In this document: positions 7,681 through 16,300 of the stretch, piece by piece
How the letters are laid out: each line of letters opens with the position of its first letter
How positions within the stretch are numbered: the stretch's first letter is position 1
Source: CAKZSB01 sp964646405
Lineage (GTDB): Bacteria > Pseudomonadota > Gammaproteobacteria > Granulosicoccales > Granulosicoccaceae
Reading direction: 5' to 3'
DNA length: 17,901 nucleotides
NCBI GenBank assembly: GCA_964646405.1
Contig: CAZYDV010000105.1
Location: forward strand, 1-17,901
Notes under the pieces: model-generated
The model's database searches: none
Seen by the model: only the letters and a program-made list of their open reading frames with translations
What the model was told of the DNA's origin: nothing
Translations under genes and position numbers: made by a program

Positions 7681-8547
7681 ATGATGGTGGCACGCTGCCA
7701 TCGGCTGGGTCAGTGTTTGAGGCTGGCCACGCTGGCGCTCGCGCTGTGCGTGGTCAGCGGCTGCCAACGGCCGGCGGCATCTGTGAGTGGCGAATCCGGC
7801 CAGCGTATCGTCAGCCTCGACTACTGTGCCGATCAGTTCGTTTTAAAACTCGCCGATCGCGAGGACATCCTCGCCTTGTCTCCGGATGCGGTGAAGCGCT
7901 TTTCCTACATGCGTGAATCGGCGGCAGGTCTGCCATCGGTGCGGCCAGTGGCCGAAAATATACTGGCGCTGCAGCCGGATCTGGTGGTGCGGTCCTACGG
8001 TGGTGGACCCAACGCGGCGGCGTTTTTCAAATCGGCCGGCATCCCGGTGCTGCAACTGGGTTATGCCAGTGATCTGACATCAACGAAGCAATTGGTCACC
8101 GATATGGCCACAGGCCTTGGCAGACCCGAGCGAGGCCAGGCGCTGATCGCGGAAATCGATCAGCGACTGGCGGCACTGCCACACAGCGAATCAAATCTGC
8201 GCGCCCTTTACGTCACGCCGGGTGGTGTCACCAGCGGTACCGGCACCATGATCGATGATCTGATCAGCCGCGCCGGATTTGAAAACTTTGTGCCCGAGCC
8301 AGGCTGGCGATCGCTGCCACTGGAACGCCTGGCGTATGCAGATGCCGATGTGCTGTTGTCGGCCTTTTATGAGTCGCGCAGTCAGCACAGCAGTTGGTGG
8401 TCGGTCACTCGCCACCCGATGTTGCGCGACCATCGGGCACGCACACCGGTGGTGGATCTGGATGGTGCCTGGCTGACCTGCGGCGGCTGGTTTATGCTCG
8501 ACGCGATCGAGGCGATGGCCGCTGCGCGGGCGACGATGCAACCGTGA
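7681..8547 (+). CDS. btuF: Cobalamin ABC transporter substrate-binding lipoprotein
   Basis: This periplasmic receptor of the B12 ABC importer belongs to the Peripla_BP_2 (TroA-like, class III) family; its 288 residues are usual. It has an N-terminal signal with the lipobox VVSGC (Cys28), so it is probably lipid-anchored, unlike soluble E. coli BtuF. Family motifs seen: RIVSLDYCADQFVLKLADR, the first-lobe signature; ENILALQPDLVV, the N-lobe strand before the linking helix; and, in the C lobe, TMIDDLISRAGFEN and LERLAYADADVLL. The conserved acidic residues that dock on BtuC (Glu in each lobe) cannot be fixed by eye. The start is ATG 7681, or the next codon, also ATG. It lies 20 bases after the propeller gene, and its TGA overlaps the btuC start by 4 bases (GTGA). 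B12 specificity is inferred from the operon; the family also includes siderophore and haem binders. Confidence 0.92.
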   Translation: MMVARCHRLGQCLRLATLALALCVVSGCQRPAASVSGESGQRIVSLDYCADQFVLKLADREDILALSPDAVKRFSYMRESAAGLPSVRPVAENILALQPDLVVRSYGGGPNAAAFFKSAGIPVLQLGYASDLTSTKQLVTDMATGLGRPERGQALIAEIDQRLAALPHSESNLRALYVTPGGVTSGTGTMIDDLISRAGFENFVPEPGWRSLPLERLAYADADVLLSAFYESRSQHSSWWSVTRHPMLRDHRARTPVVDLDGAWLTCGGWFMLDAIEAMAAARATMQP

Positions 8548-9530
8548 AATTCTCTGCACTGAATTCCTTGCTGCTGGCGCTTAGCGTGCTGGCAATTGCC
8601 GCCGCCTGCCTGATCGGCTCTACCGCGATCGAGCCGACACGTATGCTTGCCGCATTGGTCGGCGCTGGCAGCGCTGGTGATCAGATCGTGCTGTGGCAAA
8701 TTCGCCTGCCGCGCGCACTCGCGGCGTTTGTGGTAGGGGCGGTGCTCGGTATGAGCGGTGCGGCGCTGCAGGGATTGCTGCGCAATCCGCTGGCAGAACC
8801 CGGTGTGCTTGGCGTGTCTTCCTGTGCAGCGCTGGGTGCGGCATTTGTACTGAACTTCGGGCTGGCTGGCAGCAATGCGCTGTTGCTGCCCTTTGCCGCG
8901 ATCGGCGGGGCGCTGCTCGCCACGTTGCTGTTGGCGGTAGCGGCGGCACGCATCAATTCCACGGTGACCTTGTTGTTGATTGGTGTTGGCCTGTCCAGTT
9001 TTGCCACCGCGATGATCGCGCTGCTGATGAACCTGGCCCCTAATCCGTTCACTCTGGCAGACATGATCAACTGGATGCTCGGTTCGGTGGCCAACCGCAG
9101 CATTGAGGACATCCTGCGCGCCGGCCCTTTTTTATTGGCGGGGATCGCATGCCTACTGTTTGCTCGACGCGGCTTGTCTGCGCTAACGCTCGGTGAAGAG
9201 GCGGCGGTCGGTGTGGGTGTCGATTTGCCTCGGGTGCGGCTGCTGACCGTCATTGGCGCCGGTGTTTGCACCGGGGCTGCCGTATCCATTGCCGGCGCGA
9301 TTGGCTTTGTCGGCATCGTTGCACCGCATCTGGTGCGGCCCTGGGTCGGTCACGATCCAGCGTCTCTGCTGGTGCCGTCTGCGTTGCTTGCCGGGCTGTT
9401 GCTGGTGATCGCCGATATCGGTGTACGGTTGATCTCCACCAACATCGAACTGAACCTGGGCGTGGTGGTGGCGTTAATTGGCGCGCCGGCGTTTGTCTGG
9501 ATCGCCAGTCGCCGGGGGCTGGCGTCATGA
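8544..9530 (+). CDS. btuC: Cobalamin ABC transporter permease (FecCD family)
   Basis: The inner-membrane permease dimerises and carries B12 across the cytoplasmic membrane with BtuD. It has 328 residues and about ten hydrophobic helices. FecCD-family signatures are clear: RLPRALAAFVVGAVLGMSGA followed by LQGLLRNPLAEPGVLGVS, then WMLGSV in the middle and GAIGFVGIVAPHLVRPWVG near the C-terminus, which forms the coupling-loop region that contacts the ATPase. The frame is open further upstream within btuF. I chose GTG 8544 because it overlaps the btuF stop as GTGA and starts a normal N-terminal helix (KFSALNSLLLALSVLAIAA). Its own stop overlaps the btuD ATG (ATGA at 9527-9530), so the three genes are probably translationally coupled. 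Confidence 0.94.
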   Translation: MKFSALNSLLLALSVLAIAAACLIGSTAIEPTRMLAALVGAGSAGDQIVLWQIRLPRALAAFVVGAVLGMSGAALQGLLRNPLAEPGVLGVSSCAALGAAFVLNFGLAGSNALLLPFAAIGGALLATLLLAVAAARINSTVTLLLIGVGLSSFATAMIALLMNLAPNPFTLADMINWMLGSVANRSIEDILRAGPFLLAGIACLLFARRGLSALTLGEEAAVGVGVDLPRVRLLTVIGAGVCTGAAVSIAGAIGFVGIVAPHLVRPWVGHDPASLLVPSALLAGLLLVIADIGVRLISTNIELNLGVVVALIGAPAFVWIASRRGLAS

Positions 9531-10300
9531 GCGTTGAGTTACTGCAACTAGGTGTCATCGAATCTGGTCGCGCTATCCTGCGCGATGTCTCGCTGCGCTT
9601 TGAGCGCGGCGAAGTCTGCACCTTGCTCGGCCCCAACGGCGCGGGTAAAACAACGCTTCTGCGCAGTGCTTTGGGCTTGCGTGCGCCCGATAGTGGCCAG
9701 GCGCTGGTCGATGGCGAACGCGCCAGTGTGATGAATGCCCGGCAGCGCGCGCTGAAGATTGCCTACCTGCCGCAGCAACGGCCACTGGCCTGGCCCATTA
9801 ACGTGTGGGACCTTGTGGCACTGGGACGTTTTGCCCACGGCGCCGCACCACGTCAGCTTCAGGGAGTCGATGCGCAGGCTGTGCAGACGGCCATTGCTGC
9901 CTGTGGTCTTAACGATCTGATATCGCGTCGCGCCGATCAACTCTCCGGTGGCGAGCTTGCGCGGGTGCACTGCGCTCGGGCGATCGCCACCGGTGCACCG
10001 ATGTTGTTCGCCGATGAGCCAGTCGCAGCGCTGGACCCACTGCACCAGATTCAGGTCATGCGCCTGATGCGCGAGCAGGCGGCGCAGGGGGTCGGCGTTG
10101 TACAGGTGCTTCACGATGTGATGCTGGCGGCCAGATTTTCCGATAAGCTTGTGTGGTTGAAAGACGGACGGATTGTGGCGCAGGGGACCCCTCGCGAGAC
10201 GATCACATCGCAACGCATGGCGGACGTATTCGGCGTGCAGGCAACCATTTTTGACCACAACGGCAACCCGCAGATCGCGATAACCGGCGCGGCTGATTGA
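9527..10300 (+). CDS. btuD: Cobalamin ABC transporter ATP-binding protein
   Basis: The cytoplasmic ATPase powers the BtuCD importer. The 257-residue product has all nucleotide-binding motifs: Walker A GPNGAGKT (35-42), Q-loop in LPQQRPL (81-87), signature LSGGE (139-143), Walker B MLFADEP (159-165) with catalytic Glu164, D-loop AALDP, and switch His196 in VLHDV. The longer open frame upstream belongs to the overlap with btuC. ATG 9527 is chosen because it overlaps the btuC stop by 4 bases and gives a normal N-terminus. Ligand assignment comes from the operon, since this ATPase family also serves iron-siderophore and haem importers. Confidence 0.94.
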   Translation: MSVELLQLGVIESGRAILRDVSLRFERGEVCTLLGPNGAGKTTLLRSALGLRAPDSGQALVDGERASVMNARQRALKIAYLPQQRPLAWPINVWDLVALGRFAHGAAPRQLQGVDAQAVQTAIAACGLNDLISRRADQLSGGELARVHCARAIATGAPMLFADEPVAALDPLHQIQVMRLMREQAAQGVGVVQVLHDVMLAARFSDKLVWLKDGRIVAQGTPRETITSQRMADVFGVQATIFDHNGNPQIAITGAAD

Positions 10301-10336
10301 AACCACAGTCTGCCGCAGTGGGCGACCGGAAAATCC

Positions 10337-11578
10337 ATGACTCTGAAAACCTGGCAACCGGATGCCACTCAGTGGCCTCTCGTGTCACGCGCCATCTACA
10401 GTGCATTTGGCAGTGCCACGCACAACGACGAGGACGAACTCAGCCGAACGGCCCGGCCGCCTGAGCGACGGCTGGCAGTGTCCGCCGGCGATTCGATCAT
10501 CGGCGGATGCTTCTCCTACCCCTTCGAACTGACCGTGCCGGGTGGAGGCAGTGTGACTGCAGCAGGGCTTGCCGGTGTCGGCATTGACCCACCGGCGCAG
10601 GGCAGAGGTGGCTTGCGTGCCATGATGCGGGGGCATATCGAACAGAGCATCGAGCTGGGTGATGCGGCTTCGGTATTGATGGCATCGGAGGGCGGCATCT
10701 ATGGTCGCTATGGTTACGGTATGGCGACCGAGATGGCACAGTGGCACGTTTATTCGGCCAAAGCGGCGCTGACTGATGCGACCGAGGTCTCTGGTGTGAT
10801 TGAGCTTGTGCACGATCGCAAGGTGGCGATCGATGTGCTCGAACCGATCTACCGGCAGGCCTGCATCGGGCAAGTGGGTGCGATTCATCGCAGCCGCACC
10901 TGGTGGCAATTGATTCTGGAACCCGATGACGCCGACTGGATCGCCGTTGGCAAGCAGCAATTCGTGGCCGTGCACTACGATGCTCACGAGCGTGCCGATG
11001 GCTATGCGATCTATGGTATCCCGGACGACAGCGGTGATAGCTTCGAGCACGGCCGGACGGCGGTAAAAGTGGTGGTCAAGGAGCTTGTCGGCCTGGATGT
11101 CAACGCAGAGATTGCCTTGTTCGACTATCTGCTGCGTCTGCCGTGGTGCCGGGAGATAATCTGGGAGCTTGCGCCAACGCAGCCGTTGCTGCGTCACTAT
11201 CTGCGGGATCCGCGCCAGCTCTGGCAGCGCGGGCGGGTTGATATGATGTGGTTGCGGCCGCTGGATTTCGAGCGTCTGATGCAGGTTCGCCATTACGCTT
11301 TTGACGGTGATATCACCATCGGCTACAGCGATCCGCAATGTGATGCGCAATCGGGCTGCTGGCGGCTGTTGGTCGTCGATGGGCGGGCAGAACTCACCCG
11401 TGCAAGCGAGCCGCAGTTGCAGCTTGATCCGGCCACGCTCGGCGCGCTGTATCTGGGCGGGACGCGCGCGCTGGAACTCGCAGCGGTGGGGCGTATTGTG
11501 GGTCATGCCGATACCATTCGCACACTCGATCGCATGCTGCTGGGCGATCGTCCGCCGTTTAACGCGACCCGATTCTAA
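10337..11578 (+). CDS. Eis-like GNAT-family N-acetyltransferase
   Basis: The 413-residue product matches the three-part Eis architecture (two GNAT folds plus an SCP2-like C-terminal domain). The N-terminal GNAT has the acetyl-CoA loop VGIDPPAQGRGGLR (81-94), close to the family's V-x-P-x-x-R-G-R-G pattern, with Gln replacing the first Arg. It also has the Eis hallmark ASEGGIYGRYGYG (116-128), which contains the Tyr that acts as general acid in studied Eis proteins. The C-terminal region (from about 300) has ALYLGGTRALELAAVGRI, typical of the SCP2-like part, and the protein ends in Phe. In Eis of Mycobacterium the terminal Phe carboxylate is the catalytic base. Mycobacterial Eis acetylates aminoglycosides and other amines; the substrate here is unknown. 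It lies 36 bases after btuD on the same strand, so it may be read through from the B12 operon, but no functional link is evident. Confidence 0.88.
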   Translation: MTLKTWQPDATQWPLVSRAIYSAFGSATHNDEDELSRTARPPERRLAVSAGDSIIGGCFSYPFELTVPGGGSVTAAGLAGVGIDPPAQGRGGLRAMMRGHIEQSIELGDAASVLMASEGGIYGRYGYGMATEMAQWHVYSAKAALTDATEVSGVIELVHDRKVAIDVLEPIYRQACIGQVGAIHRSRTWWQLILEPDDADWIAVGKQQFVAVHYDAHERADGYAIYGIPDDSGDSFEHGRTAVKVVVKELVGLDVNAEIALFDYLLRLPWCREIIWELAPTQPLLRHYLRDPRQLWQRGRVDMMWLRPLDFERLMQVRHYAFDGDITIGYSDPQCDAQSGCWRLLVVDGRAELTRASEPQLQLDPATLGALYLGGTRALELAAVGRIVGHADTIRTLDRMLLGDRPPFNATRF

Positions 11579-11688
11579 CCCACTTCAGACACCGCGCTCT
11601 GCCAACGGCTGCCGCGTCTTGCATGAGCCTTGCGGGCAGGCCCGGCATGATACGATAGTGTCCGGTTATCGATGATCAGGGTGTGGCT

Positions 11689-12789
11689 ATGTCAGCAGGT
11701 TCCGGCAAGACAGAAGTAGCGATGCGCGGCGGTGGCTACTATTCGCTGGCAACGGCTGGAGCACGCGATGTCATCGATGCTGCAACGCCGCTGGTGCTCA
11801 AGGCAATCGATAGTCTCTCGCTTGGCAGCGGGCCCTTCACAATCAGCGATATGGGCTGTGCCGACGGTGGCACCTCGCTCAATATGATTGAGGCGGCGAT
11901 CCGGTCGGTGCAGGCCAATAGTTCCGGCACTGAGGTCTCGGTGGTGTACACCGACCAGTCGCGCAATGACTTCAACGCACTGTTTCAGATTCTCTCAGGC
12001 GATTCTGATTTCAAAAGCTACCTGCAGGAACTGCAGAATGTATACGTGACGGCCTCGGGTACCTCGTTTCACGAGCAGATGCTGCCATCGGGCACGCTTG
12101 ATTTTGGTTTCTCGGCCACCGCCATGCACTGGCTCAGTCGCAAGCCTGCGAACATCAGCGATCATGTGCACGCTGTCGGTGCCAGCGGAGACGAACTGGC
12201 GGCGTTTCAACAGCAGGGTGCTGACGACTGGCAGCGAATCCTGTTGCATCGGGCCGCCGAGATGAAACCGGGGGCAAAACTCGTACTTTGCAATTTTGGC
12301 GTCGATGAGCAGGGCAGATATCTGGGTAATACCGGCGGCGTCAATATGTTCGATCAGTTTAATGATATCTGGCAGTCGATGATTGATGACGGCACGATCA
12401 GCGCGCAGGAGTACGCGGCCATGACGTTGCCACAGTACTACAACAGCGTCGAGGAATTTTCAGCGCCATTGCTCAATGAATCTGGCCCGGTCTATCGTGC
12501 CGGCCTGCGGCTTGAGAGCATACATACCGATGTCACGCCATGCCCGTACGCTGCTGACTTTCAAAAACACACAGATTCTGCACGTTTCGCGCGAGAGTAC
12601 ATTCCCACCCTGCGTTCCTGGAACGAAAGCACTTACTTTGCGGGTCTGTCAGTTGAGCGACCGATGCAGGAGCGACAGGCCATCATTGAACGATTCTACG
12701 GCACCTATCAGGACCGTGTTGCGGCGGCGCCCGCGGGCCATGCAATGGACTATGTGCACGCGTATATCGTCATTGTTAAAGAAAGCTAG
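11689..12789 (+). CDS. SABATH-family S-adenosylmethionine-dependent carboxyl methyltransferase
   Basis: The 366-residue product resembles the SABATH group (salicylate, benzoate, jasmonate, IAA and theobromine carboxyl/N-methyltransferases), best known in plants. Family features in order: MRGGGYYSLATAGA near the N-terminus (corresponding to the M-x-G-G-x-x-x-x-S-Y motif); a SAM-binding strand ISDMGCADGGTS (residues 52-63); YTDQSRNDFNALF (87-99), matching plant NDLPGNDFNxLF; and SATAMHWLSR (144-153), matching the S-S-x-S-L-H-W-L-S motif of the substrate pocket. It would methylate a small carboxylate or similar acceptor; which one cannot be said. ATG 11689 was chosen over GTG 11683 because AGGGTG lies at a suitable distance before it. 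The gap to the Eis-like gene is 110 bases, enough for its own promoter (a weak TACGAT -10-like hexamer lies around 11651-11656). Confidence 0.88.
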   Translation: MSAGSGKTEVAMRGGGYYSLATAGARDVIDAATPLVLKAIDSLSLGSGPFTISDMGCADGGTSLNMIEAAIRSVQANSSGTEVSVVYTDQSRNDFNALFQILSGDSDFKSYLQELQNVYVTASGTSFHEQMLPSGTLDFGFSATAMHWLSRKPANISDHVHAVGASGDELAAFQQQGADDWQRILLHRAAEMKPGAKLVLCNFGVDEQGRYLGNTGGVNMFDQFNDIWQSMIDDGTISAQEYAAMTLPQYYNSVEEFSAPLLNESGPVYRAGLRLESIHTDVTPCPYAADFQKHTDSARFAREYIPTLRSWNESTYFAGLSVERPMQERQAIIERFYGTYQDRVAAAPAGHAMDYVHAYIVIVKES

Positions 12790-13357
12790 TCAGCATTTTT
12801 TCGGTGGCTTGTGCGTGCGCCCCCTAGTCACCAGCCTGATTGTTGGACAGTTTCATCGCGTAGCACCCGCCAGCGTCCTTAAGGTTAACTTCGCTTAAGG
12901 TTTGGTATGCCCTGCTTGAAAACAGGCTAACCCGCGTGCCAGGATGGTCCCATTATCCTGTCAATGCCGTTCACGCTGGCAATTTTTTTATGCCGTGAAC
13001 TTGTAGTTACCCAGCGTATGTCAATGACCTAAATTAGCCATAAAAGTGGTTAAATTTTCCCGTCTACGTTTTTTACACTGACAGATCATCTCACCCACGC
13101 AGTAAGCCCCTACCTGGCCCCTGTGTCAATCGTCACATCCCCGTTTGTGCATTATTACGTCTCTCCTGTTCTTTGCCGGGATATTTGTTAGATTCCTGAT
13201 AATTCTGTCTGTTCGCATCGTTTGCGCTGCGCTGCAATGGCCTGATTTGATTGGTTTCAGGGCAACAACGTGGTTAATGACGTGAACACTCAGTGGCAGT
13301 TTCATACTGATGGAGGTGTAGTTCGATGGCGATTTCATCGGGTACGGGAATATCGTA
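12790..13357. other. Non-coding stretch before the giant surface-protein gene
   Basis: I find no supportable gene in these 570 bases; short frames on either strand give no recognisable protein and base composition is more AT-rich than in the flanks. Structures seen are an inverted repeat CCTTAAG/CTTAAGG (12877-12883 and 12894-12900, 10-base loop), which could terminate the methyltransferase transcript although only TTT follows, and the hairpin at 12969-13000. A GATAAT hexamer at 13198-13203, with TTGCCG 19 bases upstream, is a weak sigma-70-like promoter candidate for the downstream gene. Confidence 0.55.
12969..13000. repeat. Bulged hairpin with an A/T-rich loop
   Basis: GTTCAC (12969-12974) pairs with GTGAAC (12995-13000), and GGCA (12978-12981) with TGCC (12991-12994). 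A three-base bulge lies on the left side, and the nine-base loop is ATTTTTTTA. Ten pairs in total make this unlikely to be mere noise, but no T-run follows the stem, so it is not a standard terminator. The role is unknown: a leader structure, small RNA element or operator are all possible. Confidence 0.4.
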
Positions 13358-16300
13358 ATGTCAATGTTGGTACTTGAGTTGTTCGTTCGCTGTAATCGAA
13401 TGTGGTCCGTTTGTTGGGGTGTCGTGAAGTTGAGCGCGCACGGACCGGGTGCCGGTAGACATCCAACCGGTCTTCGACACTTGCAACGCCTCAAGACGAA
13501 ACATCAAGCCTCTGCACATATGCCAGAGCTGGGTAGTGGTCCAACGTTGAGTGCCCGGAGCGATTCCGCCAACGGTGCAACGCCTGCGCGCCCGGTTTTG
13601 GTACCCAGTCGATCTGCGTGTCGCAGCCCTAGTCCGCTTTGCGCACAGGTATTGCGAGAAAAATTACAGCGGCAGCATGGGTCGCCCGTCTGGCTGTATT
13701 TTCTGGTGTTGATCTGGAGCCTTTTTTTAAGTTCACATACCGCTATCGCGCAAGTGTTGGGTTCAGCCAACGTAGAATTCACCCAGGCAAGCGGGAACTA
13801 TCGAGAGGGTGGCAATGAACTCAACCTGAACAATCTCACACACCGGATTGCGGTGGAAAAAACGGGTTTTCCCGCTGCAGCGGTTGTCGTCACCGCGGTG
13901 GGTGGTACGGCCAGTTCCGGGGAGGATTTCCGCTTCCTGCCTACCACGCTGAGCTGGTCCAGTGGTGAGACCGGAATACAGTTCGTCACACTCGAGACCG
14001 TTGCTGAACGAATCGATGAACCCAATGAAACGGTCGTTCTGCAGTTGTTTGAACTGCCCAGTGGGTCATTTCCGATCACGTTCAATTCCAACGAAACACA
14101 CACCGCCACCATCATCAACGACGATCAGCCTCCGATCATTGAGTTTACAAGCGCTCAATTTACGGCGTTTGAACGCGATGGTGCACAGGACAGGCTGTTT
14201 GTCACCGTCACCAGACGAGACAACTCCATTGTCGGCGCTAATGGCCTTTTTGGTGGCGCGGTTACCGCAACCGTCAGTTTTGGTGGTGGCAGCGCAACGC
14301 TGGGCAGTGACTTTTCCGCTCCAACATCGCTACAGGTGAGCTGGTCTGCGAGCCAGATTGGTCCCAGGAATCTTATTTTCCCGATTGTTGATGACATCAT
14401 CCCGGAGGGCGACGAGACCATTGAGTTCAAACTCGCGATCTCTGCCAACTCGGCTGGCGTTTTAAACGGCGAACTCGGACCACAGGACAACGCAATCGGA
14501 GTGATTCGGGATGACGATCCCCATCTGCAGATCACGGCGTTGGATGGCACGTCGTTCGAGACTGTCGCCGACGGGCAATCATTCGATACCGGCTGTTTCA
14601 TTGTCACCAACCCTGCATCGAGCACTTTTTCTGCCTCTGATGTACGGTTCAATATCAGTGATTCGCCGTTTTATCTGAGTACTGCCTCGGGAAGTTGTCC
14701 GGGTTCTGTCACCATAGAGTGTGGTGCCAGCAGTGATGTGGGCCTGGCGCCGGGCAGCAGTTGTTTTACAAAATTGCACTTCGGTTCTGACCCGGACAAC
14801 GGCACATCGGCAACTGAGGGCACCTTCGGTGGTGCCTTGAAGGTCGACTATTTCAATCCACTGCCCGGGGCTCGTACTACGGGCGCCTCAATCGATGTCA
14901 AGGGCGAGGTCTTGACAGCGCCTGACCCGGTTTTTACTTTTGAAATGACGCCGGCCCTGCAAAACCGAGCTGAGGGCGGGCAGGCACTTGTTACGCTGCG
15001 AAGAACGGATACTGAGACCGCATCCATTACTGTGCGTCTAGAGACTGCCGATCCGGATTCTTCGATCGATCCGTTAAATCGGGCCACGGCGGATAAAGAC
15101 TACACCAGCCAGGAGTCGGTTGTCACGCTGGCAGCTGGTGAGGAAGCAACGATTACAGTGCCGTTGATCGACGATACCGACGCAGAACAGGATGAGTATT
15201 TTATTGTTCAGGCAATAGAGGATGGTACCAGCGATCCCCCGCTTGCCCAGGTAACAGTGGTCATTGCCCAAAACGATATTGTGCCCTTGTCGCTAACACG
15301 TCTCGATAGCAGCGGCGAGCAGTTTTCAATAGTTGCTGATGGAGTCGATGTCGATTTTGGCTGCTTTGCCATTACCGCAAATTTCCCGGGGAACACGGTT
15401 GAGTTTGCTCGATTGGTCACTTCAGTGACTGCACCGTTCGCAGTTGACAACAATGGGCAGCAGTGTGGTGCTTTTGGCAGTGTTTGTGGCGCCGGCGGTG
15501 CGGATCTGGCTGAGGGCCAAACCTGCATATCGCAAGTAAATTTTGGCCCATCAACTGATCCTGCACTCGATGTGTCAACACAATTGCGGGCGACCGGGGA
15601 AATATTCGATGGATCACTGCCTTCCGGCTCCTACTCGGCAATAGTTGAATCGCCAATTTTAACGTTGTCCGGAGAGGCAACTGCTGAAGCGGCGATCGGG
15701 ACGTTGGCATTTGTCGACATCGACGGCGCTGGACTCATTGATCCTGTTGGTACCGAATTTAACCTGGGCACGCTGCTCGTTACTGTCAGTCGGACACTGC
15801 TGCCGAATCAGGTGGCGCAGGCGATTACGGTGCCAATTATTACAACCGGTACCGGCGACTCTCCCGCTACTGCGGACGAAGATTTTACTTTGTCTGATGT
15901 CAGTCTAACGTGGGCTGCCGGCGACACTTCTGACAAGACTTTCGAACTCAAGATACTCAACGATACCGTTGAAGAGGACGATGAATCTTTTTCTGTTTCA
16001 TTGGGTGTGCCTAGTGCTGGTGGCGGGTCCAGTCCCAAGCGCTCCGGCTTAAAACCAGGCGGCAAGACACCGTTGCTGGCTGCCGCCAACAGCAACGAAT
16101 TCGAAGTCACTATACTCAATGACGATGTGACTTTGGTGGTCACCCCTGATCCGGCCCTGGTGATCTCTACTCAGGTGGGTGTGCAGGCGAACGACAGCTT
16201 TACCATCAGCAACCCGTCGTCGACGGATGTGACCGGGCTAAGCGTCGATGACAGCAATGTCCCGGCGCCATTGTCAGTCGCCAGTACTGATTGCACATCG

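Noticed and set aside
12877..12900. Intrinsic terminator for the methyltransferase gene
   Set aside because: The CCTTAAG/CTTAAGG stem is AT-rich, short and followed by only three T residues, so it is mentioned only as a weak structure.
13126..13782. Minus-strand frames of 92 and 122 codons before the giant gene
   Set aside because: No recognisable product; the second lies fully antisense to the leader of the giant gene, and the first spans mainly non-coding AT-richer DNA.
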